A stretch of DNA of 64,000 bases from Stieleria sp. JC731 (GTDB lineage Bacteria > Planctomycetota > Planctomycetia > Pirellulales > Pirellulaceae): assembly GCF_020966635.1 (NCBI RefSeq), contig NZ_JAJKFQ010000002.1, positions 1,301,996-1,365,995 of the forward strand, read 5' to 3'. The first letter of the stretch is position 1. Every line of letters starts with the position of its first letter. Below, piece after piece: positions 1-9,213 of this stretch. The notes under the pieces are model-generated. The model saw nothing but the letters and a program-made list of their open reading frames with translations. It had not been told where the DNA came from and searched no databases. The translations under genes and the position numbers were made by a program.

Positions 1-901
1 GTGCTTCAGCGCTTTTGACGCTATCGAACAAGCGACGACGTACAATCTCGAACGCTTCTTCCGTTGCGACCGGTTTCCACAATGCTTGTACGCGTCCGAA
101 AGTCTTTTCCATTGCCTTAAGTGCTTTGATTCCACGCTCGCTTCCCGCTTCAATTTCCGAATCTGGGAGTGAGGCCAGCACGATGGCATTGGGAACAAGC
201 TTGGCCGCCTCGGTCAAGGAATGCACGAAAGACAAATTCGTATCGTAGGTTCCTCCGCTTACGGCACCATTCTCTGGAAATTGACGAATGTATGCGACAA
301 GCTCGTCTACCAGCACCACGCAGGGTGAACAGTCATGAAGCAGCTGACGAATGATCTCTTTTCCCGGCGACGTTCCGTTCTCATCTGCCTCCTTCACCAG
401 CTTGTAACCATCGTCACCGCCAAGTTGATAACCGAGCTCGCCCCAAAGCGTCCGGATCTCCTTGCGGCCGCGTTTCCATGGTTGCCCGGGAGACAAATCA
501 GCTCCGTCAATAACGGCAACGCGAGACTTGGGGACATCCATCAATCCGGCCTGGTCGAGCAAGCCTGGAATCCCAGCCAATTCATCCAATGATCCGGTGC
601 GAGTTGCCATGTGGTAGACGGCCAGCATGGTGTGCGTCTTACCGCCACCGAAAGCCGTCTGCAATTGAATGACCGGATCGCCGCCTTTGCCATTGAGCCG
701 GTTCGCAACCGACGTCAATAACAACCGCATCCCCTCAGTGATGTAGGTGCGGTCAAAAAACTTGATAGGATCCTGGTATTCTGGTGTCGCTTTCCCGGAG
801 TGGACCGCGGTAATGTCAGCAGCAAACTCTGACTGCTGAAACGTTCCTTCCAGAACGTCCGCGTGTGGGGTGATGTTTTCTCGCCAAGGTTTGACAGCCA
901 T
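1..901 (-). CDS. DUF499 family ATPase, N-terminal 300 residues (runs off the window edge)
   Basis: The frame opens with ATG at 901 and stays open to base 1, so only the N-terminal 300 residues are visible. Seen: a P-loop [10 protein letters not shown] at about residues 83-92, and an acidic strand [11 protein letters not shown] near residue 185 that serves as Walker B. Known: this layout, with the phrase [13 protein letters not shown] and a conserved region before it, is typical of DUF499 proteins, large ATPases usually near 1,000 residues that sit beside DUF1156 methyltransferases in anti-phage clusters. Inferred: a DNA-dependent motor or sensor for the operon. The start lies 24 bases after the stop of the nuclease-like gene upstream, so it is probably co-transcribed as the last visible gene of the operon. 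The C-terminal domain is outside the window. Confidence 0.85.
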   Translation of the reverse strand, partial: MAVKPWRENITPHADVLEGTFQQSEFAADITAVHSGKATPEYQDPIKFFDRTYITEGMRLLLTSVANRLNGKGGDPVIQLQTAFGGGKTHTMLAVYHMATRTGSLDELAGIPGLLDQAGLMDVPKSRVAVIDGADLSPGQPWKRGRKEIRTLWGELGYQLGGDDGYKLVKEADENGTSPGKEIIRQLLHDCSPCVVLVDELVAYIRQFPENGAVSGGTYDTNLSFVHSLTEAAKLVPNAIVLASLPDSEIEAGSERGIKALKAMEKTFGRVQALWKPVATEEAFEIVRRRLFDSVKSAEA

Positions 902-925
902 TATCGAAGTCGCAGTGTGTATCTG

Positions 926-1507
926 TTAGTTGTCGGTGACGGTCCAGCCCACCGAACCGTTCATTGTTTGATCGACGACGCGGGCACGTCGGTCAATGCA
1001 CTTGACCAGCTGTCGAAGCCGTTGCTGGACATCGGCGGCTCGCTTTCGGCGAGATTGGAGGCGTGAGTTCGAAGTTGGCTGCTCCAAGTGCAAAACAACA
1101 TGCTGCCTGCTGCACCCGATCGCTCGCTCAGCCCAACGCTGCTCATCTGCGTTGTTAGAGCCCGTGCGAGCAACGACCAAGCAAGCCAACGTGTCGCGAA
1201 CCTTTAAAGCGACTTCATCCGCCAAGAATAAAAACGTTGATTCCAGCGTTTTCCGGTAATCCTTTACTTCAATTTGCCAACAGTCGTGATCCGACTCGAT
1301 AGCAAGAAAGTCGATCCCTTTTGTCCCGGCGACGCGCCTAGAATTGCAGTTGGCACAACGAACGTCGGTTTCACAAGCGGAGCAATTCAAATTCGCGTCC
1401 GCAAGCGACGAAAATTGTCCTCGGTAAAAACTCCACTCGTCAAACTTGGATACGTCCCATTCGTCGGGAAAATCAAACGCCTGCTCTTGTTCATCAAACG
1501 TCGTCAT
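926..1507 (-). CDS. Small PD-(D/E)xK nuclease candidate with a zinc-binding Cys cluster
   Basis: This 193-residue protein starts at the ATG at 1507, which overlaps the end of the upstream ATPase gene by 14 bases. A longer frame to 1666 would lie almost wholly inside that gene and was rejected. Seen: four cysteines (C42, C45, C51, C54) with CxxC spacing, then GIDFLAI with D66, and WQIEVKDY with E80 and K82. Known: D-x(10-20)-(D/E)-x-K on adjacent strands is the PD-(D/E)xK nuclease core. Inferred: a small nuclease working with the neighbouring ABC-type ATPase, similar in logic to ATPase-nuclease pairs of other defence systems. It could instead be an inactive fold with a structural role. I do not recognise the family by name. 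Confidence 0.7.
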   Translation of the reverse strand: MTTFDEQEQAFDFPDEWDVSKFDEWSFYRGQFSSLADANLNCSACETDVRCANCNSRRVAGTKGIDFLAIESDHDCWQIEVKDYRKTLESTFLFLADEVALKVRDTLACLVVARTGSNNADEQRWAERAIGCSRQHVVLHLEQPTSNSRLQSRRKRAADVQQRLRQLVKCIDRRARVVDQTMNGSVGWTVTDN

Positions 1508-2573
1508 CGCCTGCCTCCACCTCGAGGTATCGATCAGTCTGCTGCAACTCCGCTTGAAGCGAAACAATTTCACCGACATCGTCGACTGAGTTGCCTTGTT
1601 CAACTCGAATTGAATGGTTGTCTCGGTGTAGACCAATGAATCGTGCGGCCACATCCTGGTGCTCATCGGATTGCAGAAGAATGTCCAGCTCCCTCATCAG
1701 GAAGAGACTGTGCGTCGCAATGAAGACCTGAACGCCTCCAGCACACAACTGAAGAATCGCCTTCGCGATCTTGGTGACGACAGCAGGGTTCAAATTCGTT
1801 TCCGGTTCGTCCCAGATAAGGTGACTACCGCCAACCAGATGTCCAGTCGCGACTAAACGAGCGATGGTTGCCAGCTTTCGGTGCCCCTCTGCAACGAGCG
1901 GCATCTCCAGGTTTCCGCTTTCTGTTCGCACATAGAAGCGTCCAGACTTATCTGTCTCGACCTTGCCGCCGATGATCTTCTCGAGAGGCTCGAGGATTAC
2001 GTTTACTTCGGCAGCACGCGGTCCTCGCAGTGCGGGACTACCTAGCAAAACGCATGTGTCGCGATATGTCTCGTCAAACGGAATGATCTTCGTCTCGAAA
2101 AGCGAAACAAAAGATGGCATCAGCGTCATGAGCTCTCGGGTCGGAAGATAAATCGGATCGCCCTCGAGCCAGAGCGTTGGCAGTCGGTCAATAGACACCT
2201 CTGCTTTGCTGCTACTGTTGAAGAAAAACGAGACTGACTTCTTTTGCGAAATAATCGCGTTTACTTCACAGCGCCCTCGCCCTGGTGCGCGTCGAATCAA
2301 CCGGCCTAGATGGTCGGGTCGAAATACGTTCTGCAGCTTCTCAGCAATGACTCGCTGTAGGTATCGCTTTGTTGGCTTCGGGTCGCTCGTAGGATTCCCG
2401 GGGTCCGAGATCGAAGCAAGTACACAGTAGATAAGTTTGAGCAAATGAGTTTTACCCGAACCATTTTCTCCTACGATGACATTCAGTTTTTCGCTGAACT
2501 CGATTGAATCATTGTCGAATACGGTGAAGTTTTTTAGCTTCAATCGCTTTAAGTTGCTTAGCTTTACGGCCAT
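1494..2573 (-). CDS. ABC-type AAA ATPase (AAA_21/OLD-like, no nuclease domain)
   Basis: A 359-residue protein with an ABC/SMC-like ATPase fold. Seen: Walker A GENGSGKTH at residues 35-43 directly after an N-terminal strand pair, and Walker B with the D-loop start LIWDEPETNLNP around residue 255, followed by a switch histidine in FIATHSLFL. There is no TOPRIM or other nuclease domain at the C terminus. Known: such single-domain AAA_21 ATPases form defence pairs with a separate effector. Inferred: the partner is the overlapping PD-(D/E)xK candidate downstream. The gene starts 30 bases after the methyltransferase stop and belongs to the same minus-strand operon. The C terminus is acidic (about the last 30 residues). 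Confidence 0.85.
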   Translation of the reverse strand: MAVKLSNLKRLKLKNFTVFDNDSIEFSEKLNVIVGENGSGKTHLLKLIYCVLASISDPGNPTSDPKPTKRYLQRVIAEKLQNVFRPDHLGRLIRRAPGRGRCEVNAIISQKKSVSFFFNSSSKAEVSIDRLPTLWLEGDPIYLPTRELMTLMPSFVSLFETKIIPFDETYRDTCVLLGSPALRGPRAAEVNVILEPLEKIIGGKVETDKSGRFYVRTESGNLEMPLVAEGHRKLATIARLVATGHLVGGSHLIWDEPETNLNPAVVTKIAKAILQLCAGGVQVFIATHSLFLMRELDILLQSDEHQDVAARFIGLHRDNHSIRVEQGNSVDDVGEIVSLQAELQQTDRYLEVEAGDDDV

Positions 2574-2603
2574 GTGGTGCTCTCCAATGACGTTCAGTTG
2601 ACG

Positions 2604-5510
2604 TCAGAACAATTCGGTTTGTATAACTTGCGGAGTAGCCGACTCAATATTGGTCCAACTTGTGATCAACTCGTTGTAAGCACGAGCGTCTTCGGGCCAG
2701 TTCTTGCGTTCGCAAAGAGTATAGAGCCGGTATGCAAGTTGACGGGCGGCTTCGGCCCGGGATTGGACGTTGCCGCAGCCGAGTAACTTGCCGGCGGCCG
2801 ATTCGCCGCCCTGTCGCAAGGCGCGAATCAATTGGTGCAGGACTTCCCAAATCGGAATTCGCATGTCTTTCTGCGGATCCCAGTCGGCAGGGAAGTCATT
2901 CCAGCGGAGCAGTTGCACCGTGCCACCGCCGCTACGAAGCACGCCGGCGTCGACCAAGCCGGAGACGCTAGTCGCTTTAGCGCGGGCAAGTACATCAGCT
3001 TCACCGAAGACTCCTGCGTCCCATCCGCATTGATCGAACCAGTGCAAACAAAACTGCGTGTCTGCATCGAAATCGTCTTCAGCCAAGAAACGGTTTATAA
3101 GTTGCAACGCGGTGCGAACGGTCATCGGCGATCCGTCCGCTTCGAGTACCGCCGAATACTTGGAATAGACAGCCATTCCGGGGCCAATCACAGCTTGGGA
3201 AAGGTCGACCGGAGCGACAGGGGAAGGGAGATCTTCACTCTCCCGAGTCATGGCGTCGAGCGCCTTTGGTAGCGTGGCGTTTAGCTCGCGGATAAAGTCT
3301 CTGCGTGAAACACTGTCTGCCTGCGTACCCTTCGGTCGGCAAACCAGAATGATCGACGAAGCCAACGAATTTTGACTTTTGTTACGAAATCCACCCGCTC
3401 GCTCCGTTCTCATCGGCCATGTGCCAGTCACGCTGAGGCCCGCTCGATTTACCGCCTCAAGGAACGTATCCCAGCCGGTACTCGCCGTTCCTGAAGTGCC
3501 GGTATCTGATTGCTTGAAAGCGTAGTAGATCGTGACAGGGTACGATGGATGGGTTTTACGAGCAATGTTCCCCATTGCTTCGGTCATTCCATCTAAGAAA
3601 AAGTGCTCAGCTGCATCTTTTGATTCGTGACGATATGGGGTCGCAATCAATTCTTCCGACTTCGGGACAGAAATCGTCGCGAACAAATCTGGGAAAACGC
3701 TACGCAGTGAACGCCGTAGCCAGACGTAAAAGTAGTCCGACAAGTCGGCATATCCAATATTGTCGTAATATGGAGGGTCTGTCGAAACGAATCTGCCGCC
3801 TAATTCAACTGACTGCGCATCGGCCTGTTTCGAAGAAGACGGCGATGAATGACGAGGTGACTGGGTCGCAAGTGCGTTCGCAATCAGTTTGCACATCCGA
3901 CTGAGATTTCCAGATGAATCAGCAAAAACGTTGGATTCTGCGTAGTCCCACGTCATGGGGAGTGCTTGGCGTCCAAACGTACTGACCACGTGAAGTTTTG
4001 TTGGTAACGGACTCCATGAACAAATCACCGAGCTTCCTTCGGCGACCTTGTCGACCGCAAAAGCCAGGTAAATACTCACAGCCTCCCCGTAGGCGACGGG
4101 CCCATTTCCACCGCCAGATAGCTTTGTAGAGTCCGTTATCGACATCGACTTAGAGGCGTCGCTTATGACATCGTCTTTGATGTCGCCAACGAGGTCACTA
4201 AAGGTAAGCAGCGTTTCGAACTGCCGATTCGTAAAAAGCTTGTCGAAATGGTCGAGGCCATATTGCAAACACCAAAGATTTCGCGGGTCATTAGCTAAGG
4301 GTACGTGTATTGATCGCTCATCCCTGCGTACAACGCTGCGGGCGATAACTTCGTGGTCCTCCAACGGGGGAAGGAAAATCCGTTCACGAATACCTTCCGC
4401 AACAATGGCCATCAACTTCACACCCATCTTCCCCGCTACCGCCTGTTTTTTGATGTAAGCAGGCTCAATTGTCGTATTCGACATCAGGCAGCGAAAATTT
4501 GCCCCTCGCGACGTCTTCGTCCCCAGCTTCAGTTCTTCAGGTGTTTCACCGTCTTGTATCTCGAATCCGTAGCCCTCTTTTGAAATTACAGGATTCACAT
4601 ATGCACTTTTTCCGGGCTTCTTACTCAACGAGAAAGATGTGACCAGTGGGACTTCGACATCCGAAAATGCTGGATTTGGACTCTTCACAGTTCTGGTCCA
4701 AAGCCAAGCGATGACTGTAACTTCCTTACCAACATATGGTTCAAGACTCTTGCGTTCTACGGCGAGCTCTTTTGTGATTTTGACCTTCGGATACAAATGC
4801 CCTATTCGTTCTTCCGCTAGCTCACGAAGCTTTTCTCCATAATATCGTACGTCATCAGCTAAGCCATTTGCGCCGCTCCACACTTTGTCAATTAGATCCC
4901 TGTTCCTATGGGATTCAGGATTAACTGGACGCAGCCCTTCAAACTTCTGCGGGACCTCAATCAAAGATTTATTGATGAGAACTGGGACCGGGTTGAGGTC
5001 GCTTGCGTACGCTTCCAATCCCAAACGCTGGGCTTCCAGCGGGATCGTACCGCCGCCAGCAAACGGATCGTGCAGTCCCGGCATATTGTCCGGATCGAAC
5101 AACTCATCCGCCTGCGGATGATCATTATTCAGCTCACACGTCTGTGCCCAACTTTTACGAATCTCGGCACGGGCGACATTGAGAACTTCTTCGTTAGTCG
5201 TATTCTCCCATAAAACCAAGTCTTCGATGATCTTGAACAAACGCGCACGTGACTTCGTCCAGTGACCACGAACCTGCTTGTTTGGCTCTTTCCCGGGGTT
5301 CTGGTAGTACCAAAGGTCTTCGGGGTCGTGAACCAATTGCGAAAAAATCACGGCACGTGCAGCGGCCAGCGGACGCCGAGCCCACCACAGATGCAACGTT
5401 GAAGGGTGTCCGTGCCGAATCGACTTTTCCCGTGCAGACGCCGCATTGATCGCATCCAGCGGCAACGCCACCTCTATCAGCTTCTTCGGAGATTTGATCT
5501 CGTGAGTCAT
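2604..5510 (-). CDS. DUF1156 adenine-specific DNA methyltransferase
   Basis: A large (968 aa) N6-adenine methyltransferase. Seen: the N-terminal PLDAINAASAREKSIRHG stretch typical of DUF1156, SAM-binding motif I DPFAGGGTIPLEA near residue 147, and catalytic motif IV DPPYYDNIGYADL near residue 577. Known: DUF1156 enzymes (COG1743) occur with SNF2 helicases and DUF499 ATPases in anti-phage clusters, where methylation marks self DNA. Inferred: the self/non-self discriminator of this operon. No separate specificity subunit is present, so target recognition is probably built into the 970-residue chain. It lies 28 bases after the S8 protease gene and 30 bases before the ATPase gene. The length is normal for the family and no motif is missing. 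Confidence 0.9.
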   Translation of the reverse strand: MTHEIKSPKKLIEVALPLDAINAASAREKSIRHGHPSTLHLWWARRPLAAARAVIFSQLVHDPEDLWYYQNPGKEPNKQVRGHWTKSRARLFKIIEDLVLWENTTNEEVLNVARAEIRKSWAQTCELNNDHPQADELFDPDNMPGLHDPFAGGGTIPLEAQRLGLEAYASDLNPVPVLINKSLIEVPQKFEGLRPVNPESHRNRDLIDKVWSGANGLADDVRYYGEKLRELAEERIGHLYPKVKITKELAVERKSLEPYVGKEVTVIAWLWTRTVKSPNPAFSDVEVPLVTSFSLSKKPGKSAYVNPVISKEGYGFEIQDGETPEELKLGTKTSRGANFRCLMSNTTIEPAYIKKQAVAGKMGVKLMAIVAEGIRERIFLPPLEDHEVIARSVVRRDERSIHVPLANDPRNLWCLQYGLDHFDKLFTNRQFETLLTFSDLVGDIKDDVISDASKSMSITDSTKLSGGGNGPVAYGEAVSIYLAFAVDKVAEGSSVICSWSPLPTKLHVVSTFGRQALPMTWDYAESNVFADSSGNLSRMCKLIANALATQSPRHSSPSSSKQADAQSVELGGRFVSTDPPYYDNIGYADLSDYFYVWLRRSLRSVFPDLFATISVPKSEELIATPYRHESKDAAEHFFLDGMTEAMGNIARKTHPSYPVTIYYAFKQSDTGTSGTASTGWDTFLEAVNRAGLSVTGTWPMRTERAGGFRNKSQNSLASSIILVCRPKGTQADSVSRRDFIRELNATLPKALDAMTRESEDLPSPVAPVDLSQAVIGPGMAVYSKYSAVLEADGSPMTVRTALQLINRFLAEDDFDADTQFCLHWFDQCGWDAGVFGEADVLARAKATSVSGLVDAGVLRSGGGTVQLLRWNDFPADWDPQKDMRIPIWEVLHQLIRALRQGGESAAGKLLGCGNVQSRAEAARQLAYRLYTLCERKNWPEDARAYNELITSWTNIESATPQVIQTELF

Positions 5511-5537
5511 TCAGGATTCTTATTGAAAACGATTTAA

Positions 5538-8132
5538 TTATTCGATGGGATTGCGAGTGCGAACGTCAATTTCTGGCCGGATCGCAATTGCGGCTCGCAC
5601 TTCGTCGTAAATTGAAATGTCAATGCCTTCCGCAACTTCTAAGGACACGGCAAGCCCGTAATGGATCGGGGTTTGAACCTTCGCTGCGTCAGACTTGCAG
5701 CTGACTTTCACCCCGATCGAATCGCCACTCGTAATTGCGATAGCTTGATCGCCTTCAAAAACTTCGTGCTGAACGGTTCCGCGTCGGACCGCTTGCCAAT
5801 CTGCATCTTGACGGTCATTGGCGAGTCGATTGCCAGGCATGTCGAACCACAACTGCGCGGCACGATATTTCTGGTTCGTCGATACGATTGGTGAAAACCA
5901 GGCTAGCGTCACTGTCAATCGTCGCACAGTCTTTCGCGATCCGAGACCGGTAGGTAGCGGCATTGCAAATTCGTGGCCTTGCTCTTCGCTGAGCGACCCG
6001 AATCCCAAAACTGTTGCACGCTGCTTTGTGCACTCAAGCATTCTGTTGATGTCAGGTTCGCCATAGCCCAACCAACGACTGACTGCATGTTTTATTGAAC
6101 CAGAATCATGGTTGGCCGAAAGAATGTTCCGTAAACGATCCCCGGCGACGTCCCAGTCCGATGAGTGGACGACCAAGGACTTTAATAGGGGAGCCAAGTA
6201 CGAATCTACAGGGACGTCGCTTGCTTGTTCGTCAAGCAATTCGGTGAGCGTTTCATACGCAAAGCCGAGGCTTCTGGTAACAAGCGCAGCAGCGTTGCTG
6301 GTTCCACGCGAATACGAGGTTTTCGCTCCATCGCCGGGAACGGTTCCGGGAGCGGCAACTTGGTGCCCCGGTCGTCGCCGGTGCGGCCGGCAAACAACCC
6401 GATTTCCGTCAAGTGCGAAATCGTAGAGTACGCGCCCACCTGGATACACAACTTCGGGCTTGATTGACCGACGATAGCCACTTCCAAACGATGCAATGGG
6501 ACTTGGTAGGGGAGTGCGATAACACTCAAATAAACGCCCGGGATCCAGCTCGCCGCTCGAATCGTGGTTTGTGGCGTTAACTGTTAACCCATTGATGGAT
6601 TCAGCAGGCGACAACATCCGACGATGTCGTGATTCACGATAAAGAGCCTTGATGATCAGTTTTTCACGTTCGTCTTGACTCAGCGCATCGAGCTCTGCCT
6701 TGGACTTGGAAACTGGAATGTCGCCCAGCTGATTGCCAGCGCTAATGACAAACAAAACTCCATACTTATGGCTCAACCAGTCAATCAGACGAGCGAATGG
6801 GCTAACCATTTGAAGAAAAGGACGGCTTTGATCGCCGATGGAGAGGTTGATAATCTTGACTGTCGGCGCGGATGGTGGCGAGCCTTCTTCGCCTTCATAC
6901 ATTCGTCGAACTGCACGATGAATCACATCAATCGAGAGCTGGTCAGACGGCATTCGCTCTGGGTACGGCGGATTAAGTGATTCCACTGGGACAGTGATCG
7001 GGCGGACATAGACAGGCCGTGTTAACGGCGGCTCACTATCCGTAAGATCTCCCCAAACGACTAGCGAGCACATGCCAGTGCCATGAACTCGGTCTCGCAC
7101 TTGGTAGGTTGGAGAAAGATCATCGGGATCTTCAATGGACAGCCTATCTCGCAGCAGCAGGTGATTCTCAACTGGTAGCCCGTCCAGAATTGCGATGCAG
7201 GGATCACCAGTGGGATAGGGGAAACTGCCACGATCTGGTGCTTCGTGTCGCTCCTGACCGTCGAGACGTTCGCCTACCGCAATCTGTCCGGTCGGCCGGA
7301 AGTACATGATGCTGTCGCACTTGACCAACTCGGTGCTTGGGTTTTCTAAGATTCCTACGATCGCCCGCCTTGGCAATTCAACGAGCATGGCGTGATATGC
7401 AATTGCGGCAAGCTCGCACGATTGAAGTACACTGCCTCCGACACGGTTAACAAGTTGCGTTATCTCTCGTTGCGATTGGTTGCGAACTTCCTGCGAACCT
7501 CGATACCAGAGCTCGATTTCCGTCCGAATGACTTCGTCAGGTGCATGCTCTAATTCTTCACGCCAGATTTCGAGTGCACCACTCTCTTCTAGACGATCTT
7601 GGACATCCCATCGACGAATGTCGTAGAGTTTGTCAAAGACATCTCGAAGCGAGGTCAGCCCGCGTTCCCACACGACATTGCGATCATTCTTGTATCGCTC
7701 CCATTGAGCCAAGAGCTGCTGCATCGCCGCTTGATCAGTGAATACGAGATATAACCGCCCACGCATCGTCTTATCGTTGGGGTTCTCGTCCGAATCGGTG
7801 CGGTAAAAGTCATCATCGGGCGCGATCTCGTCGATTTCAAACTCGCCCAACCACTCCAAGCCTTCGATACGTCTAACGGCGGTGGCAAATCCACTCACGC
7901 TGCCGACGGTCTCAATGACGATCACTTGACTCGGATCAATTCCGTCGGGCGATGCAAGCACCTCTGCTGCCCGGCGCTCGAACGCGTCTTTAAGCCGAGT
8001 CAATTGCAGCGTCACTCGCTCACCTTGACGTGAATGTGACGGGCGAGTGAAGTTGTCACCGCCACCGCCACCCAATGCGCTGCGATTCGCTTGCTGTGGA
8101 CTTGGGAAGATTAAAAGAGGTCGCTCCACCAT
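5538..8132 (-). CDS. Subtilisin-like S8 family serine peptidase, defence-associated
   Basis: An 864-residue protein with the subtilase triad. Seen: Asp in AILDGLPVENH (about residue 313), His in VHGTGMCSLV (about 347), and Ser in SRGTSNAAALV (about 609). About 300 residues precede the catalytic domain, and a roughly 200-residue beta-rich region follows it. There is no signal peptide; the start MVERPLLIFPSPQQ is cytoplasmic in character. The ATG at 8132 overlaps the AAA gene stop by one base (TAATG), implying translational coupling. Known: cytoplasmic S8 peptidases paired with an upstream AAA+ ATPase recur in defence islands. Inferred: the ATPase gates the protease, which may cut host or phage proteins on infection, or activate another subunit of this operon. 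Confidence 0.9.
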   Translation of the reverse strand: MVERPLLIFPSPQQANRSALGGGGGDNFTRPSHSRQGERVTLQLTRLKDAFERRAAEVLASPDGIDPSQVIVIETVGSVSGFATAVRRIEGLEWLGEFEIDEIAPDDDFYRTDSDENPNDKTMRGRLYLVFTDQAAMQQLLAQWERYKNDRNVVWERGLTSLRDVFDKLYDIRRWDVQDRLEESGALEIWREELEHAPDEVIRTEIELWYRGSQEVRNQSQREITQLVNRVGGSVLQSCELAAIAYHAMLVELPRRAIVGILENPSTELVKCDSIMYFRPTGQIAVGERLDGQERHEAPDRGSFPYPTGDPCIAILDGLPVENHLLLRDRLSIEDPDDLSPTYQVRDRVHGTGMCSLVVWGDLTDSEPPLTRPVYVRPITVPVESLNPPYPERMPSDQLSIDVIHRAVRRMYEGEEGSPPSAPTVKIINLSIGDQSRPFLQMVSPFARLIDWLSHKYGVLFVISAGNQLGDIPVSKSKAELDALSQDEREKLIIKALYRESRHRRMLSPAESINGLTVNATNHDSSGELDPGRLFECYRTPLPSPIASFGSGYRRSIKPEVVYPGGRVLYDFALDGNRVVCRPHRRRPGHQVAAPGTVPGDGAKTSYSRGTSNAAALVTRSLGFAYETLTELLDEQASDVPVDSYLAPLLKSLVVHSSDWDVAGDRLRNILSANHDSGSIKHAVSRWLGYGEPDINRMLECTKQRATVLGFGSLSEEQGHEFAMPLPTGLGSRKTVRRLTVTLAWFSPIVSTNQKYRAAQLWFDMPGNRLANDRQDADWQAVRRGTVQHEVFEGDQAIAITSGDSIGVKVSCKSDAAKVQTPIHYGLAVSLEVAEGIDISIYDEVRAAIAIRPEIDVRTRNPIE

Positions 8133-9148
8133 TACGCGTTGCCTCCGTCTTCACTTCCTGCGTTGACGGATCGCGCCTTCCAGGTTTTGAGCGTGTCTTG
8201 GACGATCTTCTTTATGTCGCCATCGGGCTGGCTGAGTATATGGCGTCTCATGACGCTGATAGCGAATTCTTCTGCTTCAGCGAAGTTGATGCCATACAGC
8301 TTTTTGGCGAGCGTGTCTGGAGCTTGTCCAAGTGGTTGTTTAAGTCGTTTCTCAAACTTAGCAAACCATTCAGCGAGTTGAGCGCGAGTGGGCATGGGGA
8401 GTTCGGCACGAACCTGAAACCGTCGCCATACGGCCCTGTCTAATAACTCGGGATGGTTTGTGGCACCGATCACGATGACGTGACTGGGGAGGTCGTCAAT
8501 TTGCAAGAGCAACGAGCTAACGACGCGTTTGATTTCTCCAGTGTCGCGAGTGTCGCCGCGTTCCTTGGCGATCGTCTCGACCTCGTCGAAGAACAGGACG
8601 CACTTTCGCGTTCTTGCCGCGTCTAGCAGACGTTTAAGTCGAACGGCGGTCTCGCCAAGATAGGCTCCTACAATGCCGTCGTACCGTACGCGCAGCAATG
8701 GGACCATTAGCGACTCGGCAATCGCTTCGGCCAAGGATGTCTTGCCGTTTCCAGGTGGCCCAACGAAAAGGAGGCGATTGCGTGGCTCCAGGCTGTACGA
8801 TCGAAGCAGATCAACGCGGTGGTGCTCCGAAATCACTTCCTTGATGATTGATTCAACATCAGACGGCAATAGAAGCTCATCAAGCGTTCGCTCTGGAACT
8901 TTCTCGATGTACAAATTGCCAACGCGAGCCTCGAGTGAATGCGAACCATTGATTTGTCCATTGGGCGTTGCTGCGGTGGCAGTTTCTTGAGGAGCTACGG
9001 TCAATAGGTCGCCCAGTCGATCCGCTAGCACCCCGTGGTTCTTTGCGCGTTCCTCAACAATGAGTGCTTCCACCGTTTTACGAAAGCGCACACGATCCCC
9101 TGACATTCCGTAGGTGACTAAATCGGCAATGAGGTCGGCACGTGCCAT
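8132..9148 (-). CDS. AAA+ ATPase partner of the S8 protease
   Basis: A 338-residue classical AAA+ protein. Seen: Walker A FVGPPGNGKTSLAEAI near residue 128, Walker B VLFFDEVETIA near 182, sensor-1 style VIGATNHPELLD, and an arginine-rich RAVWRRF. The first 90 or so residues form a helical domain before the ATPase. Known: this FtsH/CDC48-like core with a short helical N domain is the usual companion of cytoplasmic S8 peptidases. Inferred: a hexameric unfoldase or regulator that controls the protease encoded next, to which it is coupled by the TAATG junction. It starts 65 bases after the helicase stop and lies within the same operon. Confidence 0.9.
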   Translation of the reverse strand: MARADLIADLVTYGMSGDRVRFRKTVEALIVEERAKNHGVLADRLGDLLTVAPQETATAATPNGQINGSHSLEARVGNLYIEKVPERTLDELLLPSDVESIIKEVISEHHRVDLLRSYSLEPRNRLLFVGPPGNGKTSLAEAIAESLMVPLLRVRYDGIVGAYLGETAVRLKRLLDAARTRKCVLFFDEVETIAKERGDTRDTGEIKRVVSSLLLQIDDLPSHVIVIGATNHPELLDRAVWRRFQVRAELPMPTRAQLAEWFAKFEKRLKQPLGQAPDTLAKKLYGINFAEAEEFAISVMRRHILSQPDGDIKKIVQDTLKTWKARSVNAGSEDGGNA

Positions 9149-9213
9149 CTGGCGTTCTTGTTATCTCAAAGGTATTGAGGACTAATATTTGGACAAAGAA
9201 AACTGTGTATGAC

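Noticed and set aside
1..600. Several plus-strand frames at the left edge
   Set aside because: They are shadows of the DUF499 gene on the minus strand, which has a P-loop and consistent family-like sequence across the same bases.
1508..1666. Longer N terminus for the small nuclease gene
   Set aside because: It would lie almost wholly inside the ATPase gene in another frame; the ATG at 1507 gives the normal short overlap.
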